NCBI GenBank assembly: GCA_963678555.2 | Contig: CAXXJA010000002.1 | Coordinates: 930,001 to 994,000 of the forward strand | DNA from: SABI01 sp963678555 | GTDB lineage: Bacteria; Spirochaetota; Spirochaetia; Sphaerochaetales; Sphaerochaetaceae | DNA length: 64,000 nt | Reading direction: 5' to 3' | Shown: positions 7,455-15,959 of the stretch, piece by piece | Layout of the letters: every line of letters starts with the position of its first letter | Position numbering within the stretch: position 1 is the first letter of the stretch | Program-made: the position numbers and the translations under genes | Notes under the pieces: generated by a model | Databases searched by the model: none | The model's input: the letters and a program-made list of their open reading frames with translations, nothing else | Told to the model about the DNA's origin: nothing

Positions 7455-8324
7455 TCAGGCACTATATAGTTCAAGCTCTCTCGAGCGCATCGGCACTCTC
7501 ATTCTCTCGATGGCCTTCTTTTCTATCTGACGAATTCTCTCCTTGGTGAGGTTATAGAGTTCGCCGATCTCCTTGAGAGACATCGGGATCGCACCGTTCA
7601 GACCATATCTCATCTCGATAATGTCACGCTCCTTCTCGGAAAGTACGCTCATCGCCTCGTTGATCTCATCCTTGAGAGATTTCTCCATCAGGATATCATC
7701 GGCGCTGCGGTAGTTGTCCTCTACGAAATCCCCCACCGTCGAGTTTCCCGGTGTCCCGAATACCGGAGCATCAAGTGAAACCATCTCGCGACTGATCGAA
7801 ACAAGGTCATCAATCAGTTTCGGGTCCAGATCAAGAGCCTCTGCAAGCTCCTCGGTTGTGGCCTCTTCACCGTTCTCATGAATCAGTTTTCTCTGCATCT
7901 TCTGTATCTGCAGCAGTTCATTCGCCCTGTTCAGAGGAAGCCTCACGGTTCGTGATTTCTCATATACAGCCTTCAGTATCGCCTGACGAATCCACCACAC
8001 CGCATAGCTTATAAAGTGGTATCCACGGTCTACATCATACTTATCAAGAGCATTCATCAGTCCTATGTTCCCTTCGTTTATGAGATCGATGAGAGGAAGG
8101 CCCTGATTCTGATATTTCTTTGCAACATTCACGACAAATCTGAGATTACCCTCTACGAGTTTCTTCTTTGCCGTCTCATCTCCCTCACGCACCCTACGTG
8201 CTAATTCCACTTCTTCTTCCCGGGTCAACAGAGGGATCCTGTTGATTTCTTTCAAATACATTGAGAGGATGTTGTCATCTTCGAACTGTTCACTTCTGTT
8301 AATAACCTGTTCATTCCTTGCCAT
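7455..8324 (-). CDS. Sigma-70 family factor without region 1.1 (group 1/2 type)
   Basis: RNA polymerase sigma factor of 289 residues. Region 1.2 holds DNILSMYLKEINRIPLLT; regions 2.1-2.4 include LVEGNLRFVVNVAKKYQNQG, LIDLINEGNIGLMNALDKYD and SYAVWWIRQAI; regions 3.0-3.2 follow; region 4.2 ends with TKERIRQIEKKAIERMR. It lacks the acidic region 1.1 and the long insert of a housekeeping RpoD (about 600 residues in treponemes), so it looks like a group 2 (RpoS-like) alternative factor, although its -10 helix is close to RpoD. The start has AGGAGG well spaced. An AT-rich upstream stretch contains a weak TTGAAA/TATCTG pair near 8380-8410. Monocistronic. Confidence 0.88.
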   Translation of the reverse strand: MARNEQVINRSEQFEDDNILSMYLKEINRIPLLTREEEVELARRVREGDETAKKKLVEGNLRFVVNVAKKYQNQGLPLIDLINEGNIGLMNALDKYDVDRGYHFISYAVWWIRQAILKAVYEKSRTVRLPLNRANELLQIQKMQRKLIHENGEEATTEELAEALDLDPKLIDDLVSISREMVSLDAPVFGTPGNSTVGDFVEDNYRSADDILMEKSLKDEINEAMSVLSEKERDIIEMRYGLNGAIPMSLKEIGELYNLTKERIRQIEKKAIERMRVPMRSRELELYSA

Positions 8325-8544
8325 TGTTGAATCCTCCTGTTGTTATTGAAAGGAAGTAAGCAGGAACCGTGCCATCACGTACAGATATTTTTTTAATTAC
8401 TTATATTTCAAACAGTTAGCAAGTCAGCTAAACACCATCTCCTGTGAAGAACTCACAGAAGATGAAGCATATACCATCTCAAATGGGTAATATTGTCCCA
8501 AGGTTCCGGATTGTCGGAAATTATGTGTCGTAATGACCCATTTT

Positions 8545-9039
8545 TCAACAATGGTAGAATTCTCTGGTGTCTTTCGTGTCAGAATGACACGGAATAAGGT
8601 CACTTATCTCATACGGGAAGTCAATAATGACCGAGGCATACCATCGTTTCAGATCCGAGCAGACAAACGAGAACTGAGACGTGTCAAGCTCCTGCATAAG
8701 CTGTTCCCACTTCTGGTGAATCAGATCGTAAATCATATCCCCTTCGGCAATGGAAAGAACCTGTCTGTCCTTCTTTCCCAGGATATAGAGGGTGAACTGC
8801 ACCGAATAGAAATCACTGAACCGGTACATTCCGTCTGCCTCAGGTTCCTGATGGATCAGTCTGAACGCATCCTGATAGCATCTCAATGCCCCCGGAAGCT
8901 CACCGAGGATACTCAGGGTATTCCCCATGTCCACCAGACAGCGTGCACTTGCCAGAGCATCCTTCCCATCATCACAGCGGAGTGTCCCTATGCACTGTCT
9001 CAACTTTTCCCGATAGGTCTGTTCCTTTGCGAAATCCAC
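8545..9039 (-). CDS. TPR-like hypothetical protein
   Basis: A 164-residue cytoplasmic protein with no recognised full-length family. Residues 30-65 (DMGNTLSILGELPGALRCYQDAFRLI) look like a tetratricopeptide helix pair, and the length and helical character suggest a small scaffold. It starts with GTG at 9039, with GGGGGA about seven bases before. A slightly longer plus-strand frame covers the same DNA, but only the minus frame has TPR-like spacing and a good ribosome site. About 200 bp separate it from the sigma gene. Confidence 0.5.
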   Translation of the reverse strand: MDFAKEQTYREKLRQCIGTLRCDDGKDALASARCLVDMGNTLSILGELPGALRCYQDAFRLIHQEPEADGMYRFSDFYSVQFTLYILGKKDRQVLSIAEGDMIYDLIHQKWEQLMQELDTSQFSFVCSDLKRWYASVIIDFPYEISDLIPCHSDTKDTREFYHC

Positions 9040-9139
9040 TTCATTCCCCCGTTCTGTATCGTAATATACTCATGAACTGTACAAGAGAAAAGGGGCTCAG
9101 TCAGTGTTCCGGTATTTCCAGAGAATTCCTCGTCGTTGC

Positions 9140-9168
9140 TTGACCCCCGGTGTGTTTGTTCATATATT
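9140..9168 (+). promoter_or_regulatory. Promoter of groES
   Basis: TTGACC (9140-9145), 17-bp spacer, TATATT (9163-9168), giving a leader of about 60 nt. I see no CIRCE inverted repeat, so HrcA control by that element is not supported. Confidence 0.7.
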
Positions 9169-9233
9169 ATATTCGGTTTTGTAAGCCACACATACGTTAA
9201 AAAACCTACAACACACAGTCACAGGAGGAAACT

Positions 9234-9497
9234 ATGACTATCAAGCCTATGGGAGACAGAGTACTTGTCAAAATGGAAGAAGTAGAGGAAAAGACCGCCG
9301 GAGGTATCTACATTCCGCAGACTGCGCAGGAGAAAACTCAGGTTGCACAGGTCGTTGCGATCGGTTCAGACGAGATGATCACTGTACAAGCAGGTGACAA
9401 GGTGATGTACGACAAGTACGCAGGAACCGTTGTCAGTTCCGAGGGTGTGGAGTATCTGATTCTGCACATGTCCGATATTCTTGCAGTCATCGAATAG
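9234..9497 (+). CDS. groES: Co-chaperonin GroES
   Basis: The 87-residue protein is a full-length GroES: MTIKPMGDRVLVKMEE at the start, the mobile loop around KTAGGIYIPQTAQEK (residues 20-35), GDKVMYDKYAGT, and the C-terminal strand LHMSDILAVIE. It caps GroEL during protein folding in the cytoplasm. AGGAGG lies just before the ATG. It has its own promoter and terminator and no groEL follows, unlike the common groESL operon, so GroEL must be encoded elsewhere. Confidence 0.96.
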   Translation: MTIKPMGDRVLVKMEEVEEKTAGGIYIPQTAQEKTQVAQVVAIGSDEMITVQAGDKVMYDKYAGTVVSSEGVEYLILHMSDILAVIE

Positions 9498-9520
9498 ATT
9501 CTTTGTTCAGATTGAATCGT

Positions 9521-9550
9521 AAGGTCCCGGTAGTGGACCTTATTTTTTTT
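9521..9550 (+). terminator. Terminator of groES
   Basis: AAGGTCC (9521-9527) and GGACCTT (9535-9541) form a stem with a 7-base loop, followed by A and eight T. Confidence 0.9.
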
Positions 9551-9596
9551 CATATACCATTCACCGACAGGTGCCGGGCTCATAGGTTCTGAAGGG

Positions 9597-11696
9597 TCAG
9601 GAGTAGAAGAACATCTCGATCTTCTCAGAAAGCATGGAAAGAGAACTTTCCGAGTAGTAGGACTCGGGCAGTGCATGAGTCACCCACCGTCCGTAGCTCT
9701 TGTGGATGAGACGGCTGTCAAGGATGATGACCACTCCCCGGTCTCCGCTGTGCCGGAGGAGTCGACCGAAACCCTGTTTCATCCTCATAGTCGCCTCGGG
9801 CAGTGCAAGATGGTAGAAACCGCTCTTTCCCTGACTGTCCAGATGCTCGCTCCTTGCACGGAATACCGGCTCATCAGGGACCCGGAAGGGAAGCTTCACG
9901 ATGATGACCTGACGAAGAGTGTTTCCGGGGGCATCGATTCCCTCCCAGAAACTGTCCGTCGCGAACAGGACACTGTTCACATCTTCGATGAATTTCCCCA
10001 GAAGCCGGTGACGGTCCATATCTCCCTGAGTGAACAGGGTAAGCCCTGCCCTGTCACACGCATCCTGTACCATCTTCGCTATCCTCTTCATCATGAAATA
10101 GCTGGTGAACAGAACCAGTGTTCCTCCGTCGGATGCGAGGACCGCGTCAGTGACTGCCTGAGCCATATAGGTATAGTATTCCTCGCTTGTCTGTTCCGTG
10201 AATGCGGGAGCATCGTGAAGAGCAAGGAGAAGCAGGTTTTCCTTGTAGTTGAACGGACTGGTGAACACCTTTCGTACATACGCATGTGCCGAGACGGGAG
10301 GAAGCCCGATCCGCTCCCCCCAGTAGGTGAACTCATCATGCAGATCAAGGGTCGCACTTGTGAGGATGACCGTTTCAAGCTGACTCAGGAGTGAGGACCT
10401 CATCTTCTCGGCAACGGTGAGCGGTGAAATATGCAGGTGAGCCGACCCCTGAGCTGAGGAGGAGGTGCTGCGTATCTCGATCCAGTAGATATCCTCCATC
10501 ACCTGGGGAAATGAGAAAAACGAGAGAAGGGTCTCCTTCTGGTAGGAAAGTCGACCTATATGGCTGAGCAGTTCCTTGACGAACATCTCATATTCATCGG
10601 GAAGCTGGGAATACCGAGCGACCCTCGTCAGTTTCACGATCAGTGCATCGAGTGCCGCCGCAGCTTCCCGGGAGAGCCTCACAGCTATCTCAAAATCCTC
10701 CCTCATCGAAGGGTACAGAAGGAGTCTGGTCTTCTTCGCCCGCTGGAAGGTCTCGAGAATGTGCATCTCGAGATAGCTGCAACGTTCACTGACAGCGACG
10801 AACTCCCCGCTGAGGTCTTCATCGAACCACTGGGGAGGGATCACCGAGAGAAGGGTGTCGATAAAGCGCTGTTTACCCTGAGTTCTCCGTGTCAGCTTAT
10901 CGACACTCTTCTGCACCACTTCCCTCGAGAAGGTCGCAGTGAAGTAATCCGTCCCGTTCTTTTCGATATTATGGGCCTCATCGACGATCAGGTGCTGGAA
11001 GGGAGGCAGGACCGAGGGTACATCGTAGGGAATATCCTCGACGAGGCGGCTTGCCGCGTCACTGAACAGCAGGTGATGGTTCGTGATGATGATGGAGGAT
11101 TTCGCTCCGAGTTTACGGGAGTTGAAATAGAAACACTCCTTCAGGAAGGGACACTGATAGGAACTGCAGGTGTCGCTGTCACTGCAGATACTCTGCCAGA
11201 GAGTGAAGGGAACGGGGAAATCGAGGTCGCTCCGCACACCCGTATCCGAGTGTTCACTGAAATCGAGCAGTCTACCGTACACACTTTCGGGATCCTGGGC
11301 CAGCAGGGGATTCTTCGAGGCCTCCTCTCTGAGAAGTCTCCTGCACAGATAGTTGTTCCGCCCAAGCAGAAGGGCGATGGGCAGGTCCTCTCCCATCATG
11401 CGCATCAGCTGCCGGATATCCTTTTCGTAGAGCTGTTTCTGCAGGTTGATGGTGCTGGTCGCGATAACCGTCCGCTCATCAGGATGTTCCAGAGACCATA
11501 GTATCGCAGGGACCAGATACGCAAAGGACTTTCCGATGCCGGTTCCCGCCTCGAGCGCAGCGACTGTGGGCACCTCGTAGGCCATAGCCACCGTGAGAGC
11601 CATATCAAGCTGCCCCTGCCTGAACTCATAGCTTGCGAACTCCTGATCCAGGAGCCCGCTGACATCGAAGATGCCGTAGATATCATTCTGATTCAA
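9597..11696 (-). CDS. dinG: DinG-family ATP-dependent helicase
   Basis: A superfamily 2 XPD/Rad3-like helicase of 699 residues. Motif I is AGTGIGKSFAYLVPA (about residue 50); four cysteines between about 170 and 190 (SICSDSDTCSSYQCPFLKEC) are spaced like the XPD-type 4Fe-4S cluster; motif II is LIVDEAHNIE; later motifs include LTSATL, SFWEGIDAPG and GFGRLLRHSGDRG. It lacks the N-terminal exonuclease domain of firmicute DinG. Such helicases unwind forked, D-loop or R-loop DNA, using the Fe-S domain as a wedge. The start overlaps the upstream regulator gene by 14 bp. It is the last gene of the murG-led run. Confidence 0.9.
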   Translation of the reverse strand: MNQNDIYGIFDVSGLLDQEFASYEFRQGQLDMALTVAMAYEVPTVAALEAGTGIGKSFAYLVPAILWSLEHPDERTVIATSTINLQKQLYEKDIRQLMRMMGEDLPIALLLGRNNYLCRRLLREEASKNPLLAQDPESVYGRLLDFSEHSDTGVRSDLDFPVPFTLWQSICSDSDTCSSYQCPFLKECFYFNSRKLGAKSSIIITNHHLLFSDAASRLVEDIPYDVPSVLPPFQHLIVDEAHNIEKNGTDYFTATFSREVVQKSVDKLTRRTQGKQRFIDTLLSVIPPQWFDEDLSGEFVAVSERCSYLEMHILETFQRAKKTRLLLYPSMREDFEIAVRLSREAAAALDALIVKLTRVARYSQLPDEYEMFVKELLSHIGRLSYQKETLLSFFSFPQVMEDIYWIEIRSTSSSAQGSAHLHISPLTVAEKMRSSLLSQLETVILTSATLDLHDEFTYWGERIGLPPVSAHAYVRKVFTSPFNYKENLLLLALHDAPAFTEQTSEEYYTYMAQAVTDAVLASDGGTLVLFTSYFMMKRIAKMVQDACDRAGLTLFTQGDMDRHRLLGKFIEDVNSVLFATDSFWEGIDAPGNTLRQVIIVKLPFRVPDEPVFRARSEHLDSQGKSGFYHLALPEATMRMKQGFGRLLRHSGDRGVVIILDSRLIHKSYGRWVTHALPESYYSESSLSMLSEKIEMFFYS

Positions 11697-13044
11697 TTGC
11701 GTATTCCTGTAACTTCCTGTGCAGAGTCTTTCGTGCGATCTTCAGGGTATCGGCAGTCTTGCTCTTGTTCCCGCTGCAGCTGGCGAGAGTCGCGAGAATG
11801 ACCGACCGTTCAACCTGATCCATGCTCGTGCCGACCGGGATGATGATCTTTTCCGTGCCGCTGGCAGAGCGGATAGCAGAGGGAAGGTCTTCAAGTTCGA
11901 TCACCGTACTGGTGGAGATCACAACGGCACTTTCGATGCAGTTTCCCAATTCTCTGATATTACCCGGCCAGTGATAGGAAAGGAGGGCCGATTTCGCACG
12001 GGAGGAGAATCCGGTGATCTGCCTGTTGTTCCGTTTCGTATACATCTCCAGGAAGTGGCTCATCAGCAGCGGGATATCCTCCTTCCGCTCCCTGAGCGGA
12101 GGTACGTGGAGGTGAACGACATTCAGACGGTAATAGAGGTCTTCCCGAAAGGTTCCCTTCTCCACCTCCATGGAGAGGTCACGGTTTGTAGCAGCTACGA
12201 GACGGACATCCACCTCGATCGATTTCTCTCCCCCCAGACGCTCAAAGGTTCGTTCCTGAAGAACCCTGAGCAGCTTCACCTGGGTGCTCTGTGATATCTC
12301 CCCTATCTCATCAAGGAACAGCGTTCCTGTATCAGCGAGTTCAAACCGTCCTTTCCTGGCTGAGATGGCCCCCGAGAAGGCTCCCTTCTCATGCCCGAAC
12401 AGTTCATCTTCGAGCAGGCTCTCCGCAAAGGAGGCACAGCTCACTTTTATGAACGGTCCATCGGAACGGGAGGAGAGGTGGTGAAGAGCATCCCCTATGA
12501 GTTCCTTACCCACGCCCGATTCTCCGGTCACGAGCACACTGGCCTGCGCATCAGCCACCTGTTTCACCGTATCCATCAGCCGGCTCATCGGTGCGCTCTT
12601 TCCGATGATCTTGTTATACGAACTCTCCTTTCTCAGGCGCTCGAGTTCGCTTTTCAGCTGCCGGTTCTGATCAGACAGTTCAAGGTTGCTGAATGCCCGT
12701 TTTAATAGAACATAGAGGCGGTCGAGGTTCAGCGGTTTTGTGAGAAAATCCACCGCTCCGTTGCGCATCGCCTCCACGGCAGATTCTATCGTCCCGTGTC
12801 CCGTGAGAATCACGACAGGCATCGTCGGGTAGGCGCTTGACACTTTCTTAAGCAGTTCATTCCCCGAGACCTTCGGCATCCTCAGGTCGGTGATCAGCAG
12901 GTCGATATTCTCTCGGGTAAGAAGAGTCCACGCCTGTTCTCCGTTCTCTGCAGTAAACACTTCATACCCTTCATCCTCAAGGGCGAGGGAGAGCCCGTTT
13001 CGTATGTTCTTCTCGTCATCTGCTACCAGTATAGTCCGTTTCAT
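11683..13044 (-). CDS. NtrC-type sigma54-dependent response regulator
   Basis: The 453-residue protein has three domains: a receiver (1-120) with LVADDEKNIR and the phospho-acceptor Asp in LITDLRMPKVSG; an AAA+ sigma54-activating domain (about 140-380) with Walker A GESGVGKE, Walker B LFLDEIGEIS, and arginine-finger region FREDLYYRLNVVHLHVPPLRERKEDIP; and a Fis-type helix-turn-helix at the C-terminus (NKSKTADTLKIARKTLHRKLQEY region). The sigma54-contact loop reads GAFSGA rather than the usual GAFTGA. It overlaps the sensor kinase gene by four bases. By family it would activate RpoN promoters after phosphorylation; its targets are not visible here. Confidence 0.93.
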   Translation of the reverse strand: MKRTILVADDEKNIRNGLSLALEDEGYEVFTAENGEQAWTLLTRENIDLLITDLRMPKVSGNELLKKVSSAYPTMPVVILTGHGTIESAVEAMRNGAVDFLTKPLNLDRLYVLLKRAFSNLELSDQNRQLKSELERLRKESSYNKIIGKSAPMSRLMDTVKQVADAQASVLVTGESGVGKELIGDALHHLSSRSDGPFIKVSCASFAESLLEDELFGHEKGAFSGAISARKGRFELADTGTLFLDEIGEISQSTQVKLLRVLQERTFERLGGEKSIEVDVRLVAATNRDLSMEVEKGTFREDLYYRLNVVHLHVPPLRERKEDIPLLMSHFLEMYTKRNNRQITGFSSRAKSALLSYHWPGNIRELGNCIESAVVISTSTVIELEDLPSAIRSASGTEKIIIPVGTSMDQVERSVILATLASCSGNKSKTADTLKIARKTLHRKLQEYAIESE

Positions 13045-14237
13045 GCCTGTTCCTTTGATGCCAGAGCCAGCCGCTGGGATTTCGGTACCGGAAGGGAAAG
13101 GGTGAAGGTCGTTCCCTTGCCCGACCTGCTGCTCACCGAGATATCACCACCGTGTTCCTTCATCACCTTGAATACCACGGTGAGACCGAGACCGCTTCCA
13201 CTTGCCTTGGTGGTGAAGTACGGTTCGAAAATCTTATTCTGTGTCACCTCGTCCATACCGCTGCCGGTATCGGTGATGAGGATATCGACGTTATCCCCGG
13301 TATTCCGTGTCCTGAGGGTCAGAACGCCTCCGCCCTCATCCATCGCATGCATCGCATTCTTAATAATATTGAGGATTACCTGTTTGAACAGATTCTCATC
13401 GATACGGAGTTTCGGAAGGTAGTCCTCAAACTCCTGAATCACCGTGATGCCGTACTCACTCAGTTCATAGGTGACGAAACTGATCACATCCTTCAGGATC
13501 CTGTTGACATCCTCCAGACGGAGACGGACATCCATGGGACGGACGGCAAACAGGAAATCAACAACGATTAAGTTCAGCCGTTCGATCTCCTCGTCGATCA
13601 CATCAAGATAGCGGCTCGCTGATTCCGCGGTCATCTCTCTCTTCTTCTCAAAGGCCTTCCTGAGGAGCTGCAGGTGGATACCGATAGAGGCAAGCGGGTT
13701 TTTGATCTCATGAGCCACACCGGCAGCAACCGTCGTGAGAGAAGCGAGGGATTCGCTTCTGTGCAGCTGGGCATCCTTCCGCCGTTCCTCGGTAATGTCG
13801 TGGATGATGAAGACAAAGCGCTGACGGCTGTCAGCAGCGAGGAGGGGTTCGAAGGAACTCTCGAAGACGATGCATCTGATCAGGAGTGTCACGACAGTCT
13901 CTCCATGCTGCAGGTAGAACTCCTGCTCCAGAGCATCCTCGCTACCCATGCTCTGCATCGCCTGCTCCATGAAATCAGCAATCGAGGGATCCTTCATGAC
14001 ATAGCGCAGTGTTGAGCCCTCAATCATCACCCGCTGCTGAGGAATGAGCCTTTTAGCGGAATCATTGCAGGTCAGGACCCTTCCGTTCCTGTTCGTGACG
14101 ATGATACCCGTGTTCAGTTGCTGCAGGACTGTCCCGAGCAGTTCGTTCTCCCCTGCCTGGTACCGTACCAGAGTCTTGACCTCGTCCGTGCTGAGCCGTT
14201 CTATCTTATCAAATGCGCGTCTGATGAAATTATTCAT
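13041..14237 (-). CDS. Soluble PAS-domain sensor histidine kinase (NtrB-like)
   Basis: A cytoplasmic histidine kinase of 398 residues with no membrane helices. A PAS-like domain spans about 30-150 (TGIIVTNRNGRVLTCNDSA). The dimerisation helix carries the phospho-His in VAAGVAHEIKNPLASI. The HATPase domain has the N box NIIKNAMHAMDEGG, DTGSGMD and the G2 box TTKASGSGLGLTVV. By position it phosphorylates the adjacent NtrC-type regulator, with which it shares an ATGA overlap; it also overlaps holB by four bases. The input signal is unknown, but lack of membrane segments points to an internal cue. Confidence 0.92.
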   Translation of the reverse strand: MNNFIRRAFDKIERLSTDEVKTLVRYQAGENELLGTVLQQLNTGIIVTNRNGRVLTCNDSAKRLIPQQRVMIEGSTLRYVMKDPSIADFMEQAMQSMGSEDALEQEFYLQHGETVVTLLIRCIVFESSFEPLLAADSRQRFVFIIHDITEERRKDAQLHRSESLASLTTVAAGVAHEIKNPLASIGIHLQLLRKAFEKKREMTAESASRYLDVIDEEIERLNLIVVDFLFAVRPMDVRLRLEDVNRILKDVISFVTYELSEYGITVIQEFEDYLPKLRIDENLFKQVILNIIKNAMHAMDEGGGVLTLRTRNTGDNVDILITDTGSGMDEVTQNKIFEPYFTTKASGSGLGLTVVFKVMKEHGGDISVSSRSGKGTTFTLSLPVPKSQRLALASKEQA

Positions 14238-15409
14238 ACCTGCACCCCCAGCAGAGAGTAGTACAGGCCTTCAAGGCAGGTCCTCACCTGCTGGTTGTAG
14301 GTCCTTGCCTTCTGGTATGATTCACGGATCCTCGTCAGCATCGAGGTGTACCGTACCAGTGAAAGCCGCCCGGTCTCCTGCCGCTCCTTCAGCATCTTCA
14401 TCACCTGTTCAAGATAGTAGGAGAGCATCCGCATCGAGTCTATCGGTGAGAACATCTCATCGAGCGCCGCGGAGGAAAGAGGGGTGCCCTCGGACAGAGA
14501 GTCTGCGAACGAGGATGCACTGCTGTGGATATCCTGGAGCCGGTAGCCCGCTGACGAGAGATAGAAATCCTGAAGAGAGGAGACCTGTGCTGCATCAGAG
14601 AAAAAGTAGGTGGAAAGGATTGTCTTCAGTTCCTCTTCACGGAGAGCCGGTATGTAATGTTTCTGCAGCCGGGAGAGGATGGTTGGCAGCAGTCGCATCG
14701 GACGGCTGGAGAGAATGATGAAGTAGGAGGTATCGGCCGGTTCCTCGAGAATCTTGAGAATTGAGTTGTTCGCAGGACCGGTTGACTCCTCCATCCCTTC
14801 GATGATGGCAAAACGGGGAAGGTCATCGACACTTGTCGAGTGCATCCATGCATGCAGACCCCTGAAGGCATCAATGTTCACTGCGCTCTTTTTTATCGCG
14901 AGCAGCGGTGCAAGCGCCTTCTCCAGGTCTGGCAGGGCACCTGCGGCATCCTCTGGCGGCAGGGAAGCCATGTCCTCGAGCAGGAGATCGACCTCTCCTG
15001 CCTGAGCGAACAGGGCCGCCCCCTTTGTATCCTGAATTCCGACCAGCGCCTCATGGTAGGACATCAGCAGGATTCTGACACTTTGTATCAGACAGCCAAG
15101 CAGCCACTGCGTCTTCAGACGCCTGAAGTGGGCGACCGCGCTCTGTATCCTCATCGCATGGTCACGGTTCGAGAGAATAACGACGTTCTTCATCCCGTAG
15201 GTGGCAAAATCAGTGCAGGAGGAACACTGGCAGTGCGGTGCACCTTCCTGCCGGCAGCTGCGCCGCCTTGCGGCCTCAAGAGCGTGTGTCATCCTTCCGC
15301 TGAACTCACTGCCGTGAATAAGAAGTGAATGGGCCGTGTTATTCCTGTCGAACAGCGGATTCCCGTCAATATACGCTTGTGAACGCACCTTCAGGAGTGC
15401 TTCAAACAT
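14234..15409 (-). CDS. holB: DNA polymerase III delta-prime subunit-like protein
   Basis: Clamp-loader delta-prime helps load the sliding clamp. The 391-residue protein has a degenerate P-loop (LLIHGSEFSGR, about residue 30), a zinc-knuckle-like cysteine set (C at about 52 and the cluster CQCSSC), and the very typical sequence IIEGMEESTGPANNSILKILEEP near residue 205, followed by FIILSSRPMRLLPTILSRLQ. A lost P-loop fits delta-prime, which does not hydrolyse ATP. An insertion of about 80 residues between the zinc region and the sensor region, rich in Leu and Ala, is longer than usual. It lies between cvpA and the kinase, overlapping both. Confidence 0.8.
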   Translation of the reverse strand: MFEALLKVRSQAYIDGNPLFDRNNTAHSLLIHGSEFSGRMTHALEAARRRSCRQEGAPHCQCSSCTDFATYGMKNVVILSNRDHAMRIQSAVAHFRRLKTQWLLGCLIQSVRILLMSYHEALVGIQDTKGAALFAQAGEVDLLLEDMASLPPEDAAGALPDLEKALAPLLAIKKSAVNIDAFRGLHAWMHSTSVDDLPRFAIIEGMEESTGPANNSILKILEEPADTSYFIILSSRPMRLLPTILSRLQKHYIPALREEELKTILSTYFFSDAAQVSSLQDFYLSSAGYRLQDIHSSASSFADSLSEGTPLSSAALDEMFSPIDSMRMLSYYLEQVMKMLKERQETGRLSLVRYTSMLTRIRESYQKARTYNQQVRTCLEGLYYSLLGVQV

Positions 15410-15926
15410 GCGATACCGCCCGGTTCATGGATTCGACACCTGCCTCTATAACCCTGACGATATAGCGGGTATACAGCTCACTCGAATCGAAGTAGATCCT
15501 CAGGTCCAGGATATTCTGAAGAGAGAGGATGTAGATCACCACCGTGATGAGGAGAGCCATCTGCACTGCCCCGAGAACGAGCCCCAGGATGGTGTCGAGC
15601 CATCCCAGATGCATCGCCGTCAACAGACTTTCAAGACCGTTTCCGAGACTGAGCATAACAAAGTATACGACGAGGAACACCGCCATAAAGGCCAGAAAGG
15701 AGGACCACAGCAGCGGCAGTGCAAACGTCTGGAAAATGAGCCTCCCTACAAGTGCATTGAACAGGGCAGAGACGAACACTGCGATGATAAACCCGAAACG
15801 GCTGGCAAACTCATTCGCAAATCCCTTGAAGGCACCAAGCACTGCTGAAAGGAACAGCAGTGAGAGGATGATAACATCCACGATATTGAACTGCAATGAA
15901 CCGATTGTGAAACCCCATGTTTCCAT
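15402..15926 (-). CDS. cvpA: CvpA-family membrane protein
   Basis: A small inner-membrane protein of about 174 residues with four or five hydrophobic helices, e.g. VDVIILSLLFLSAVLGAFKG (about 15-35), FLAFMAVFLVVYFVMLSLG (about 75-95) and LGLVLGAVQMALLITVVIYIL (about 110-130). CvpA proteins are linked to envelope integrity and, in some bacteria, bacteriocin export. Several starts are possible (TTG 15941, ATG 15932, ATG 15926); I chose 15926 because AAGGAG lies six bases upstream. It follows murG by 33 bp and overlaps holB by 8 bp. Confidence 0.85.
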   Translation of the reverse strand: METWGFTIGSLQFNIVDVIILSLLFLSAVLGAFKGFANEFASRFGFIIAVFVSALFNALVGRLIFQTFALPLLWSSFLAFMAVFLVVYFVMLSLGNGLESLLTAMHLGWLDTILGLVLGAVQMALLITVVIYILSLQNILDLRIYFDSSELYTRYIVRVIEAGVESMNRAVSHV

Positions 15927-15959
15927 ATGCATCTCCTTCAACTATCCCTATCGTACCAT

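Noticed and set aside
8533..9075. 180-codon plus-strand frame over the TPR-like gene
   Set aside because: Longer than the minus frame, but without a ribosome site or motif, whereas the minus frame has GGGGGA before its GTG and a TPR-like segment.
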